Source: Daphnia carinata (taxonomy: Eukaryota > Arthropoda > Branchiopoda > Diplostraca > Daphniidae). Taken from it: 64,000 bases of DNA. Shown here in pieces: positions 35,110 through 46,497 of the stretch. Below the pieces are notes generated by a model that was not told where the DNA came from, ran no database searches, and saw nothing but the letters and a program-made list of their open reading frames with translations. The stretch's first letter is position 1. The number at the start of each line of letters is the position of its first letter. The DNA is taken from contig NC_081336.1 in assembly GCF_022539665.2 (NCBI RefSeq), forward strand, positions 8,098,778-8,162,777, read 5' to 3'. Both the position numbers and the translations under genes were made by a program.

Positions 35110-36269
35110 GGTGCAAATCTCACAAGGCTTTACGTTCTTCTTACGTCATGACCCCATTCCTAATTGATCGATACAGAAGACCCTGTTCGATTCGACATTA
35201 TTCAACCAAGGAAATCAGTTGGATCGCAGCAAGACGTGGGATGCATATCTAGTCTGATTTATCATTTTCCAGTTGTTTGTCTTCTTCTGCACGCCTCCTA
35301 CTGTACACGATACGCACCCCCGTTTCTTGCTGAGGTGGACAAGAGGCTAATCGTATATACCTTCCTATTATTTCCCTTTACGTCATTATCTGATTTACCG
35401 TGTACCTTTTTCAGGACCCAAAGATTACAAGTAAAATAGACGGTAATGAGATCAATGATATTCAAATCACGTCATGGGATACGAATGTAATCGTAATAGA
35501 CGGTGCTTTGTCGAACGTCATCCTATTCATTGGCTAGCCTATATCTCGAGTCCTCATTAAACAACGGATTGAACTGACGTCTGAAGTGGATTCGAGTGAG
35601 ACTCTGTTCGAATCATCGATGTGTAACACATTTTTCAAAAGACAATGTCTACAAAAAAAAAAAGCTTGAACTGCGCAGGGAGTATTAAACAAGTTGTGCA
35701 GGCGTAGGGAACATCTGATCGCTTTGAAACTCGATAGATATTGAAAAAGAAAGAACCATCTGGAATTCTCATCATTAAGTTGAAAACTTAAAGAAATGGT
35801 TACACATGTCGTGTATTCATGACATCGAAACATTCGCTGCACAGCATGTTAAACGATTTCAGAAAATAACACTGTCAACTCGGGAGGATGCCAGGACGTG
35901 ATCAGATTTACTTGTTCGAGCTTTTGGATGCACATTAATTCACTAGGGCCCAAATAGACGGTGAGTTAAACGTGTACACATTATATAGACAGTGCAACAT
36001 CAACACACAATGATGCCTCAAACGAGAATGCTCGTGTGTGTAGGAAATTGAAATCGATAAAGCGCTTTTCATGCGGTCGGTACGCTGTTGCTAAGCGAGT
36101 CGACAGGTTTATGTGCATTATGTAAACCGGCACACGCTGTTACCCAGCAAAACGCAATTTCCTCCACGTCAAAATAAAAAAAGAAGACATTTTTTCAATG
36201 ATGTCGTTTCTGTATTAAAACAGATTTTTTCTTTGAATTCGGGGATTTAACCGTAATTGTTTTTTTTTT
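35110..36269. other. Gap between collagen-like gene F and the opsin
   Basis: No gene supported. The right end is the 3' flank of the opsin, which runs on the minus strand. Confidence 0.4.
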
Positions 36270-38122
36270 TTATTCTGGTAGACGTAACAAGTGGATCCGA
36301 TGAACGCCCGAATTGTGGAGAAACCTTACAATCTCCAAGGAAACGGGCTCTTCTTGTCCTGGAGTTAAATTATTCGATTGGATTCTTGTTTCTGGAACAA
36401 CGGGGCATTCTTTCACATCGCTGACGATCGTTTCTACTGGACACGTAGTCTGTTGACTAGAGTCAGATGGTAAGCTCATCATTTTGCTCAGCTGGCCAGC
36501 AGCCGACAAGTCCAGCAGTTCTCTCGGTTGTTCGTTACTTGATGTTCCAGCCACCATCCCATGATTGTAAGCATCTCTTTGCCTCCCAAGAAATCGTACC
36601 GAAAATTTCTCCCAGGCCATTCGAAACTGTTCAAAAAATTCAAAATCAAATTCTAAAATCGTAAGGTGCAACAATGCCATACCTGAGTGTTTAAAAACCC
36701 GTAAATAATTGGGTTGAGAACAGCTGATGTTTTGGCAAAGAGGCAAGGTATAGTTGCTAAAGCAGGTGAGCTTGTTACGCTATCGTTACGTCTACCGCTA
36801 AACACCTCAACGAGGGCCAATATAGCGTAGGGTGTCCAGGCTACCATGAAGGCACCAATCATGACGGCCACCATGACAGTCGATCGTTTTTCGGCCGCGT
36901 CGCTTCGACGATTTTTCTCTTTTTGCGGTTGAACGCGAATTTGCATACGAGCTCTCTGATTGATTTCTCGTTTCACTTTGCGCACGACGCGTAAGATGCT
37001 CGAATAGGAGGTGATAATGGCCACCATCGGAAGAAATAATCCCATTGTGAACATGTAGAAAATGTAGGACCGATTGCCGTCCATCTTTAATTCCCAATTG
37101 ACTGAACAGCTAATTTCCATACACATTTTTTTGTTTTTAATAGATTTTAAATGGAGACAGTTTATGATTTACCTGATGTGGGCGGCTTCACGGCCGTAAT
37201 GGCCCCAGCCGAGCAACGGTGGGCAAGTGACGGCCAATGCGTACATCCAAATGCTGGTTAAAAGAAGAGCAGCTTGACGATGGCCAAGACGGGCACTACG
37301 ATTAGTAAAAGCGCTAACTCGGTTCGGTGGATGCAGATGTTTTTGAACGACCAGTTTGCATCGAAAAATGGCCAATGCCGATAGCGTTGTAATTGATCCA
37401 ATACCTGGACATGATTAAGCCATCAATTTGTCTTTGCAATATGTGTTTTTCTGATATATATATACCTGCTGTCGATGTAATCATAGCGTAGGCCGTGCAT
37501 AATTCTTTACCGAAAGGCCATCCTGAATGTAGGGCAGCGGCAATAGAGACGGGCGCACTATCGTTGATTGTATTATTTTTTTCCCGCCCCACAAAAGAAA
37601 AATGACCGTTACAAATCAATCAATAACAACTGTAAGGTTTTTTTTTTATATTAAAGAAAAATAAAACCACCCGAAGCCTGCGATGATGCCATCAGCGCAA
37701 GCCATGTTAAGGAGCATCCAATTTAAGGGCGTCATTTTCTGTGATGCATTCCGTACGAATAAATTTAAAAACAAACAAACAAAAGATAACGCGACAAAAG
37801 ATTTAAATAAAAGAAAATGGTATGTAAAAAATACCTTTGGATCATTTAAAAGTACGATGATGACGATGATATTGAGACTCACTCCGAGAACGCTAATGAA
37901 AAACAAATAAGCGGCCGATGCCTTATAAGCCCAGATGGGCATTAATTGAAGGCCGGAGACGGTCATCAGACCGTCGGAGATGTTGCTAGTCGTAACAATA
38001 ATGAAATGATGACGTGGCACGTAGTCGGATTCTGTTACGGAAGTCTTCTGGTTCATGCTACCAACGCACAGGACGAAACTCATCAAAACGATGAGCGTTA
38101 CGCTGCCCACCTCCGATGGCAT
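36270..38122 (-). CDS. Ciliary-type opsin (pteropsin-like)
   Basis: Seven-helix light receptor that should bind retinal. Exons in order 38122-37835, 37738-37671, 37557-37466, 37404-37173, 37109-36683 and 36626-36270 give 487 residues. The retinal lysine and NPxxY motif are present in FAKTSAVLNPIIYGF (helix 7). Helix 1 has LGVSLNIIVI, helix 2 NMACADG. The second loop has GWGHYGREAAHISCSVNW, which keeps the equivalent of Glu181 and the Cys187 partner of Cys110. Tyr stands at the position of counterion 113. The usual (E/D)RY after helix 3 is replaced by FRC (LSALAIFRCK). The N-terminus carries a hydrophobic segment before about 40 further residues, unusual for opsins. SCSVNW and the overall layout favour ciliary opsins of the pteropsin group, which Daphnia is known to have. 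G-protein coupling is uncertain. Confidence 0.85.
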
Positions 38123-41100
38123 ATTATTTTGATGCTTGTTACAAAAAACGTGTAGTAGCGTCTATAACAAACGCCACAAAAATCAAACAACAATTTTTTT
38201 GTGTCTTGCTTTTATATATTTTCGTGTAGCACGCACCAAGCGGGAGAAAAAAATACAAACGATGTTTTTAAAACGTAATCGATCGATATGCAAAGGTGTT
38301 TGCAGACGATGTTAAGATGTTCACCAATATCACACACGAATCTCACCAAGCAAAGTGGTTAGTTTCTTTATCCATGGTTTAGAATGTCGTATTTGTGATG
38401 TAGAGGAGCAATAAACAGAAAGTTAATCTGTTCTTCGCAACATCGTGATTGCAACTGGTGTGGACCTGTGAACCGGAACTTGCGTCCAAGTTTGAACCTG
38501 CGCACCAATCTATAACGTCTGGCGAACGTTTTCAAGTAAGTTTCATTTTGGTGGGTTGTAATAGGATTAATAAGAGCCCCGACAAGATTGTATTATAATT
38601 ACTGCCTATTATAATATCTTCAAAGACCTCATTTTTCTAGCTTTCTCCTTTCATCTATTACTTAACAAGTTTGATGACTTCAACGGCGTCTTTTATAAAT
38701 TCTTTTGTTAATTTTTCCAAATTGCTTTTTGTGTGGAATCCATGTCGATGTAACTAGTTGGATTGCACTCTGCAACAGTTGTCGTGATGTTTATTGAAAG
38801 GTATTCCGATATTAAATTTTAAGAAGTAATTTGCCGTAGCAGCCGAGCACGACGACATTTTGAATTAGACAAAAAAAAAAAAGCCAAGGCTATTGCTTTT
38901 CTTTGATTCACGTCTATAGCATATCCGTTTTATTTTCATATTCATATGCTCATCCCATTTCGAATGAGATGTTTTAAGGGCCTATTTGATGAGTGTTTAT
39001 GACTTCCATCATCAGTGGCCTTGGTAGAACCTAGTTCAAAACACCCACTGCAAGTAGACTAGAAAAACATTGGGCTGTTAAAATAGCGACAGAAATCAAT
39101 ACTCGTCTACCAAGACGTTTTATCTAAACCAAACCCTACGCGATTTTCGAAGAAAATTCTTTCATTCTTTAGTGATGCTCACAAAGTCGTTCCTGTGCAA
39201 TTCAGGTTTCAGACGACAACAATAATCAGCTTCTTAAAACGATTCACGGGTTGCTGATTTTTGCCAAACAAAATTATTTAACATACTCTTACAAAAGTAT
39301 TTTTTTGGGCGAAATCGGAAATGATTATCAGACATGACAATCTCCGGCAAACTTTGTGGGCTTTGATCAGATCTATTCGGATAATGTTTGGCTCATTGTC
39401 ATGACAACAATCGGTTTGCTAACATATTTTTTTCAATAGAGTTGACAGTCTGCTATGATTGCTATAATTGAACTTGACTACTTTCCTCGAACGTTCTGCA
39501 TTTTCTCCTCAAACTCCAGCAAAATGTCATATGAAATTGTTGATATACGCCCACTGCGTAACTGTCCCCCTTTTTTTTTTAAATGAAAAATACGCGTCAG
39601 TGCAAGATTATCTCAAAAAGGCAACGTGAAAAAAAAGGTAGAAATGTTTTTTAAAAGTTATTGATCTGCTTCTTTCTTTGCCATGTTGTAGTTTGGATTT
39701 TTCTTATGTGTATATACACAGAGTGACCCTTTTGTGTACTGGGCATGGATGGGGAAAGTTTGTTTGAGCGTATACAAAGGAGGTAAGGGTTTAGTCGGCC
39801 ATTTTTTACATAACGAAAAACTCCGGAAAAGGAGTGGGCGCCAAAAAAAATCTCTTGACTACACACGTCGAGTAAAACAATAGGTAAGCTCAACTTTTTC
39901 TATTTTTCAAGTTTGGTTCAGGTGATATTCAACTATGCCAATTATACCAAGTTGGAACTTAAGAGTTTCAACTATAATCCTCAGAACAATACTTTGCATG
40001 TGTGGTCAAAAGTATATACCTGAATGCAATTTAACTCCAATTTTATTTTAAAGATAGTAGGTTGAATGTTTTAACTTTCAAAAGAGTGTGTGAATTAAGA
40101 ATAAGTATGTGCAAATCCTTTTTTGTTTGGCTGTTTGTATATGACCTTCGCTCTACATCAACCATTCATTTTTGAGAATGTGTTGCAGACAGCCTGCGAA
40201 GGTCATTCCAAATTGAAGTTTAAAGCTTTAATCTTATCCATTCTATTTCAATCCTGGTATACACAGCCCATTTAATCTCTAGATGATGGATATTGTCTCT
40301 GCTATGTCAGGTGTAAGCTTCAGGTGCACAACCCAGGATCTAATTGGAAACGAACCTGAAACGTCCACTGACACCAGAGATCGTTCTCGTGACATTGTAG
40401 AATGTGATCAAGTTGTAGTTTCACAGACAACTATTGCCGTAGTTGTTATCAACACCTGAAACTCCTGGTAATCTGAAAAAAACTTTTATGTCTACGTGAC
40501 TTACTTTGGCCTACGTTTTTGTTTAGAAAATTCACCTGAGCTTATTCACGTGTGTTAAGATGGAAAGAACATCCCTCGATCTCCAAGACGCTTTAAATCA
40601 TTTATAATAAGAAGCTTACACAACTTGCCCCTAGAGATGGGCCGTGGCTTAACGCATAATACAAGGCACGGGTTCTTCCGGAAACTTCTGAACAAAGTTT
40701 TGAAATAAAGTTTTGTTAATGGTAAGAAATGTAAAATTTTTTTCTAAACTGAATGCTGCTTGTTCAATGTAGTTTTAAATGCAGAAGCATTGGAGGTTGG
40801 ATATATTGATGAGCACACCGCCTACAGTTACCATAGGGCATGGCGTCATTCATGAGAACATCCGGAAAAGCTAGCATTCAGCAGGTTATGGAACACGATT
40901 TTCATGCAGCTAAATAACAACCCAAGTTTTAGTTTTACACAATATTTACGTTAACATTGGCAGAAGTATAGCAAAATGAATCCAAAGTTGTTCCTCCCTC
41001 TTCCCTCCCCAAGTTTATTTCCTTAATTAAGTCGAGAGGGTTTGGAAAGTAAAAAAAAAAAAAAAAAAGCCCATGTAAAGATGGATACGGACACACAAAA

Positions 41101-41827
41101 TGCAATACCCTTCCTATTTCAGTTGCATGGGTACAGCAGAACATCACAACTGATTGTCATTCTCTCATTGTGTACCAGTAAGGACCATGGCTGTTCAGAT
41201 CGTTGTTACATTTTTAATCTAGTCAAAGGACTCGACCTAATCTCAGTGTGATATTGTGAAGATGCCCAGAAAATGGGCAAAATTTTCGTTGTTGGGGAGT
41301 TACACCATCCCCTGGATACAAGCCAGAGAATTGTATGTCCCCTGAAATTTCCAGTGTGATCCTGACAATCTAATATTCCTTAAGATTAATCTTTGGGTTG
41401 GGACTAAAAAATTGGAAATTCCATGTCGAAATCGCAGCGTCCAACCTAGCGTCATTGATGCTAAACGGATTCAATTTGTTTGTTAAAGATATTGTTTCTA
41501 TTTACATAATTTTCTCCACTTGTCACATGTACGGATAACACTTTGTGTTTTATGAATATTTGAACTTGTTTGTCGGTTCTCCTTTCTGCCCAGTGTTTTA
41601 TGTATACCTGTTGATAGGTGGTCTATGCTTAGAGTTGGTGTTATATCTCTTATCATGTACAGTCCTAGAGATAACATTAATCCTATTAATTCATGTTCTG
41701 TCTGTTGAAATAGGGCCCAGTTTTATTTGTGTGTTGTTGTTTCGGTTTCATTTTTGTTCGCAGTCTCGTTGGGTGTTGGAATGTATGCGATGTCTGCATC
41801 CATTTCAGAAATTTTCTTTTACCCTCA
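38123..41827. other. Large intergenic region
   Basis: About 3.7 kb with no supportable gene. It includes homopolymer runs (poly-A near 41050-41067) and scattered short frames. The right end may hold an additional 5' exon of the following cGAS-like gene: an acceptor-like site at 41763 followed by an open stretch to the donor at 41857. Confidence 0.4.
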
Positions 41828-43724
41828 ATGTCACTGGAATTCGTTTACGCATCTGAGGTTAGTAACGAAACTTTACCTCGTCTTCGTATTTCACTTTTAT
41901 TTTATTTTTCTAAATTAGGGATGCCAGGAATGTGTTGCATTGTGCGCCAATCCCGCCGTGATTGAAGATCGAATCGAACGTTCACGTCATCGCAGCAAAA
42001 GCGAAGTGTCTTCTATTCGTTCAAACTGCAAGTATCGCGTCTACGCTTCCTTCGAAATCCTCTTGGAAAATTCTGCAGATCCGAACGGTGTTCCAAACGC
42101 CATTTTTATGTTGTGCCGTCATTACACGTACGACCAACTCATCGAACTGATCGGATTCTTCGCTCAATCTGGTGTTGAAATTCATCACGCCAGCACGGGA
42201 TCTGCATCAGTTTCATTTCTTTGTCGTTACGACATTGATAATGTGATTAACTTGATTCAAACACTCGTTCAACACGACTGTATCTCTTCGCGGATTTGTG
42301 ACGCACTTGTCCAGCTGCTTCGCAATGGCGTCAGTGATATAATTAACCGAATTCGGACGCTCATAAACCACGGCATTGAAAACGTTCGTCTAGATTGTGA
42401 TTCCGGGAACGGCAACGTAGCAGAAGATGTGAAAACTATTTTATTTAAATTAGACGGTGATGTCATCAATTCACGTACTGAAAAGTGCCAATTGAAATCC
42501 ATTTTGAAATCGTGTCGGCCAACCGTGCACGTTAAAATCCATTCGCCGTTACATCGACGGATGATCTACAATCATCAGATCGATTACGTTGATGAATCTG
42601 GATTGTTAAGTTTTAACATGAGAGAAAACAGCATTTTTCTTCCAGCTTTCAGAGACTGGCAAACAATTCACGTTGCGTGGCACTGCCCAGAAGTCGTTGC
42701 CGGACAACTTGATCAGCTCATTTTTAGTTACCTGGACAACCATTCACATCGGCGTGAATTGTGCGAAAAATCGGCAGGCAATTGCGATTGGTGTCGTGTT
42801 GGATCTGATGTCGATGAGTACCTCAACAGGTTGATGGACAAGGTTGAAGAACTGTGTTCCCTTTTCGCAGCCGAACGACTGATCCATTACGGAAGTTCGG
42901 CGGAGAAAACCAACATTTTCCGAGCTAGTGAGTTCGACCGAGGTGTCGTTTTGAAAAATTTCCGCCAGTCTTCATCTGATCCTAATCAGATCGTCTACAC
43001 GGGCAACGATCCGGCTTTCGTGGCCTTCAAAGACGGCGAATCTCCAATCAATTCAAGTGTCCTACTCTTTTTATTCATGAACACGATCACGGACGCTGTG
43101 GAACGTGTTCACAGTGTCCACGTTTTCGCACCGACAGTTGCCTACGGTGAAACGTGCGTCACAATTTATTTCCTCTATCGTGGAAGACATCCTTCGGCCG
43201 CGGTGAAAGTTAGCGTCGACATCACGATCGCTGTCAAAGCGGCCGAACAACCGGCCATGATCTCTAACGGCTGGTTTGTTTCAGACGACGTCGAAGGTGT
43301 CGTCCTTTTAGTACCCCATCGACGTGGCGTCGGCAGCCAATGGCGTCTATCTTATCCGACTTTAGAGCGGGACATGCTACTTCACGCAGGTGAACAAGTT
43401 TCGCGAGTGTATCAGTTGCTGAAGTTCTTGGCAGCTCTCCATCACTCCAAGGGGAATTTTAAGCGCGAAATACCGAGGAAATCCAGTCTGTCGTCATACG
43501 CCTTGAAGACTTGCTTGTTCCGTTACATGCGCCATAACTACCAACCTCCTCCGTGGCAGCCGGAAGACGCCCTCCGTCACGCCGTGGGCATTTTGCGTCA
43601 ATTTCCTATTCATTCGTGTGAGATGACGTCGTATTTCAACAAAGAGATTGTTGTGTTCAACGTCACGCCGAAGAGTAGGAAAGCTGTCGCAGAAATCATT
43701 TCTGTCTTAAATAAATTGGTGTAA
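41828..43724 (+). CDS. Mab-21/cGAS-like nucleotidyltransferase with ankyrin-like N-terminus
   Basis: Cyclic GMP-AMP synthase-like receptors make cyclic dinucleotides on sensing nucleic acid. A single large exon (41919-43724) follows a probable short first exon, 41828-41857 (ATGTCACTGGAATTC..), giving about 611 residues; the start is uncertain. Residues about 20-190 look like degenerate ankyrin repeats (LLENSADPNG, FFAQSGVEIHHAS, LVQHDC, LINHGIENV). The enzyme-like part starts near FNMRENSIFLPAF. The nucleotidyltransferase signature GSS, ten residues, then EFD is present (GSSAEKTNIFRASEFD). The third acid is in VKVSVDITIAV, so all three metal-binding acids expected of an active enzyme are present. 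The Mab-21 C-terminal part has WRLSYPTLERDML, LLKFLAALHHSKGN and SSYALKTCLFRYM. A conserved set WHC, ELC, CDWC may bind zinc. Activity and ligand are not shown. Confidence 0.75.
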
Positions 43725-44169
43725 TAATTATATTGTTTACCTTTGATACTTTTGTTAAGTACTTAAACGAGTTTATTATGCACTAATACGCTGACGCACA
43801 GTGCGAAATATCGTATAGTGTTTATATGCTTGTATATTTTCGTGTGAATTTTAATCTCAGATTGACTGTGTTGTCTGTTTGCTTATCAAATAGACCAATG
43901 ATCCTAGTAAATGCAACTCGGATTGGTTTAATCAAAGTTTAAGATTTACATATTACCAGTAAATCATGGACTACTCACGAAAATGGCTAAACGTGTAATG
44001 AAATAAGAATGCAAGTGTAGTTTTACATTTGCGTTGTTCTTAAGTTGTCACGTACAAAGTGACGTCAGCCTGTTCAAGTCCTTGAATGTGTGCATGTTAT
44101 CCGACAACGATTGACGTGTTTCCAAAAACGCTGAAGACAAATTTCTACTTGAAGTTTTACTTTAACAAC

Positions 44170-45525
44170 ATGAAGGTAATAAAGTATAATATGTTACACT
44201 TAACTACACCCTCAATCTAAATTGTTCTACATTTTTAGGTGCTGATGTTAGCGATTGTCTTGCTAGTCTTTCCCATCGATGCCATACTAGTGGACACTAC
44301 AAACAATCAAGGAAAAAGCTACCCAACAACGTACTTGGAGAAAGAATGGAACGAAGAACCACTGAAAAGCAAAAGATTAATGATAACGAACGAAACTGAA
44401 GAATTGGATCTCTGTAATTTCAACACGACAGAAAAAAACATTTGTTTACCCGATTTTGATGAGTGGAAACGTCTTCACGCAGCTTGGCATTGTCAAGAAA
44501 AGAGCAACAACATTCTTGGCCCGTTAATTTTTCGTTACCTGGAGAAACATTCGCACTCACGCGAGCAATGCGATGCATCACCAACCACTTGCAATTGGTG
44601 TCGTGTTGGAAAAGATGTCGAAGAGTACCTGGAACTGTTGATGGACAACGTAGCAGAGCTATGCCCGTTATTTGCAATCAGTCAGTTAGTCCACACTGGT
44701 AGTTCAGCTGAAAAGACCAACATTTTTCTAGCTAGTGAATTCGATTATATAGCCATTTTGAAGTATTTCAGTCAAACGCCGTCAGATCCCAACGAAGTTA
44801 TTTACATTGGCAGTGATCCAGTTGTTCTAAAAGATGCAAATGGAGCAGTTAACGCCAGTGAATTATTAAATCTCTTTAAGAAGTGCATCTTCGAAGCAGT
44901 GGAACTTGTCCAGAGCGATATCTTATCGTTCCCCAAGATCATTCTGGGTAGAACTGGTGTCACCATCTATTTCATTCACGGTGGAAGATATCCTTTGGAC
45001 CCTATGAAAATCAGCGTCGATTTATCAATTGGCGTTATGATTGTTCAACAGCCACTTGAAATTTGGTTCATGAAAGATAATAGCAACAATGATGTCATAC
45101 TTGTCCCCCAACGTCCTGATGCCGGGATTCAATGGCGTCCTACATATCCCACGTTAGAGAGGGATATGTTACTGCGTGCAGATGCTTCAGTTGGTCGTGT
45201 CTATCAATTACTCAAATTTCTGGCAGCCCTTCATCACAGCAAAGATAACATCGAACGAGAAATTCCGAGGAAATCTAGCTTGACGTCGTATGTCTTGAAG
45301 ACATGTTTGTTCCATTATATGAGTCGGAATTATTGGCCAGAAGAAGCGACGTGGTATGGAAAAGATGCACTCCAACATGCAGTGGGTGTTTTGGAGTATT
45401 TCCTGTTAAATGCGACAGAGATAACGTCATTCTTTTTCAAAAATCGAGTCGAATTTAACATCACTTTGGAGAGCAAGCAAGCTGCGATGGAAATCATCGC
45501 CATGTTGAACAGAATCAATCCATAA
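44170..45525 (+). CDS. Mab-21/cGAS-like protein with signal peptide
   Basis: Exons 44170-44175 (Met-Lys only) and 44239-45525 give 430 residues. The N-terminus MKVLMLAIVLLVFPIDAILV is a convincing signal peptide. After about 70 residues with possible N-glycosylation sites (NETE, NTTE) the protein aligns throughout with its upstream neighbour. It has KNICLPDFDEWKRLHAAWHC, CNWCRVGKDVEEYLELLMD, GSSAEKTNIFLASEFD, MKISVDLSIGV, WRPTYPTLERDMLL, LLKFLAALHHSKDN and TSYVLKTCLFHYM. The catalytic acids are kept. No ankyrin-like part. The two genes lie 446 bases apart in the same direction, a tandem duplication followed by change of N-terminus. A secreted or ER-lumenal location would be odd for a nucleotide-based sensor. 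Confidence 0.8.
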
Positions 45526-46497
45526 AATATTGCAAAGTCGACCAACGTAAAAGGAAACTGATTACACACAGTTATTGGTATTCGTGTTCTTTTTGATTAC
45601 GTAACGCATGTTAGTCATTGGCTTGACGGTTTTCAGGTTAGATCTTAAGTAAACAGTAATTCGAACTAAACGTACCTTTAATCTTGACCCAGCTGGTTTA
45701 GTTTTTGATCGTAACAAAGGGAAATTATTCTCGTGATACGATGGTGTATCTTTCATGTCGGCAAAATCCTCATTAAACTGGATTGCCACTCAGGCATGAT
45801 ACGTGTTGCTAATAGTAATTGAGTCCCAATTAACTTACTAGTTAATCATTGCCTTCTGAAATTGTGTAGTTACCGAGAACTTTTAGTTACGCGATCGGTG
45901 CTCGGCTTTCTAGGAGGATTACACCAAAACCTAATAGATTTCTTTCTGTGTGCGTCAGGCCCAAATGTGGCATGGTATTTGTCAAATTTATTAATAGCTT
46001 TGTCATTCCCATCTGGTTTATTCATTTATGCACTGAGCTTTTGGATCATTTTGGTCACGAGCACGTAAGACGCACAGTTGACGTGAGTTTCGTACTGCAG
46101 ATTTGCTTAGACTGTATTGTAAACAACGAAACGCAACTTTGAAAGCAGCAAATCCTTTTGGGAAGGGTCAATCCTATTTGTTTTTTTTTTCGGGTATGAA
46201 GGTGGTTTATGAAATAAGAGGATTTATGCCTACGTGTTTCATGTCACGAATTTTTCATTATCTTGCATACATTTCCAGGTACTGTTTAGCCTTATTTCTT
46301 TGTGGAAGAAACATATGATCAGTACCTTGGGGTCCTAGATAATTCAAAACATATGACCGTTTGGACTCTAGACGTGCGATATACTCTAGTTTGCCCTACC
46401 CTTTTTTGATTCCCCTTTGACTATAATTTATTTACTCCCTCATCTAGATTTGTGTTGTATTCAACAGTGAGAATTAGTGCCTTTCACAGTGCGTAAA
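45526..46497. other. Gap between the cGAS-like pair and MYO19
   Basis: No gene supported; only short frames. Its right end is the MYO19 5' region. Confidence 0.4.

Noticed and set aside
39651-39893. 80-codon minus-strand frame in the large intergenic region
   Set aside because: Isolated, no splice partners and no recognisable features.
41545-41856. 103-codon hydrophobic frame before the first cGAS-like gene
   Set aside because: Leu/Cys-rich frame with no motif; the exon ending at 41857 uses another frame.
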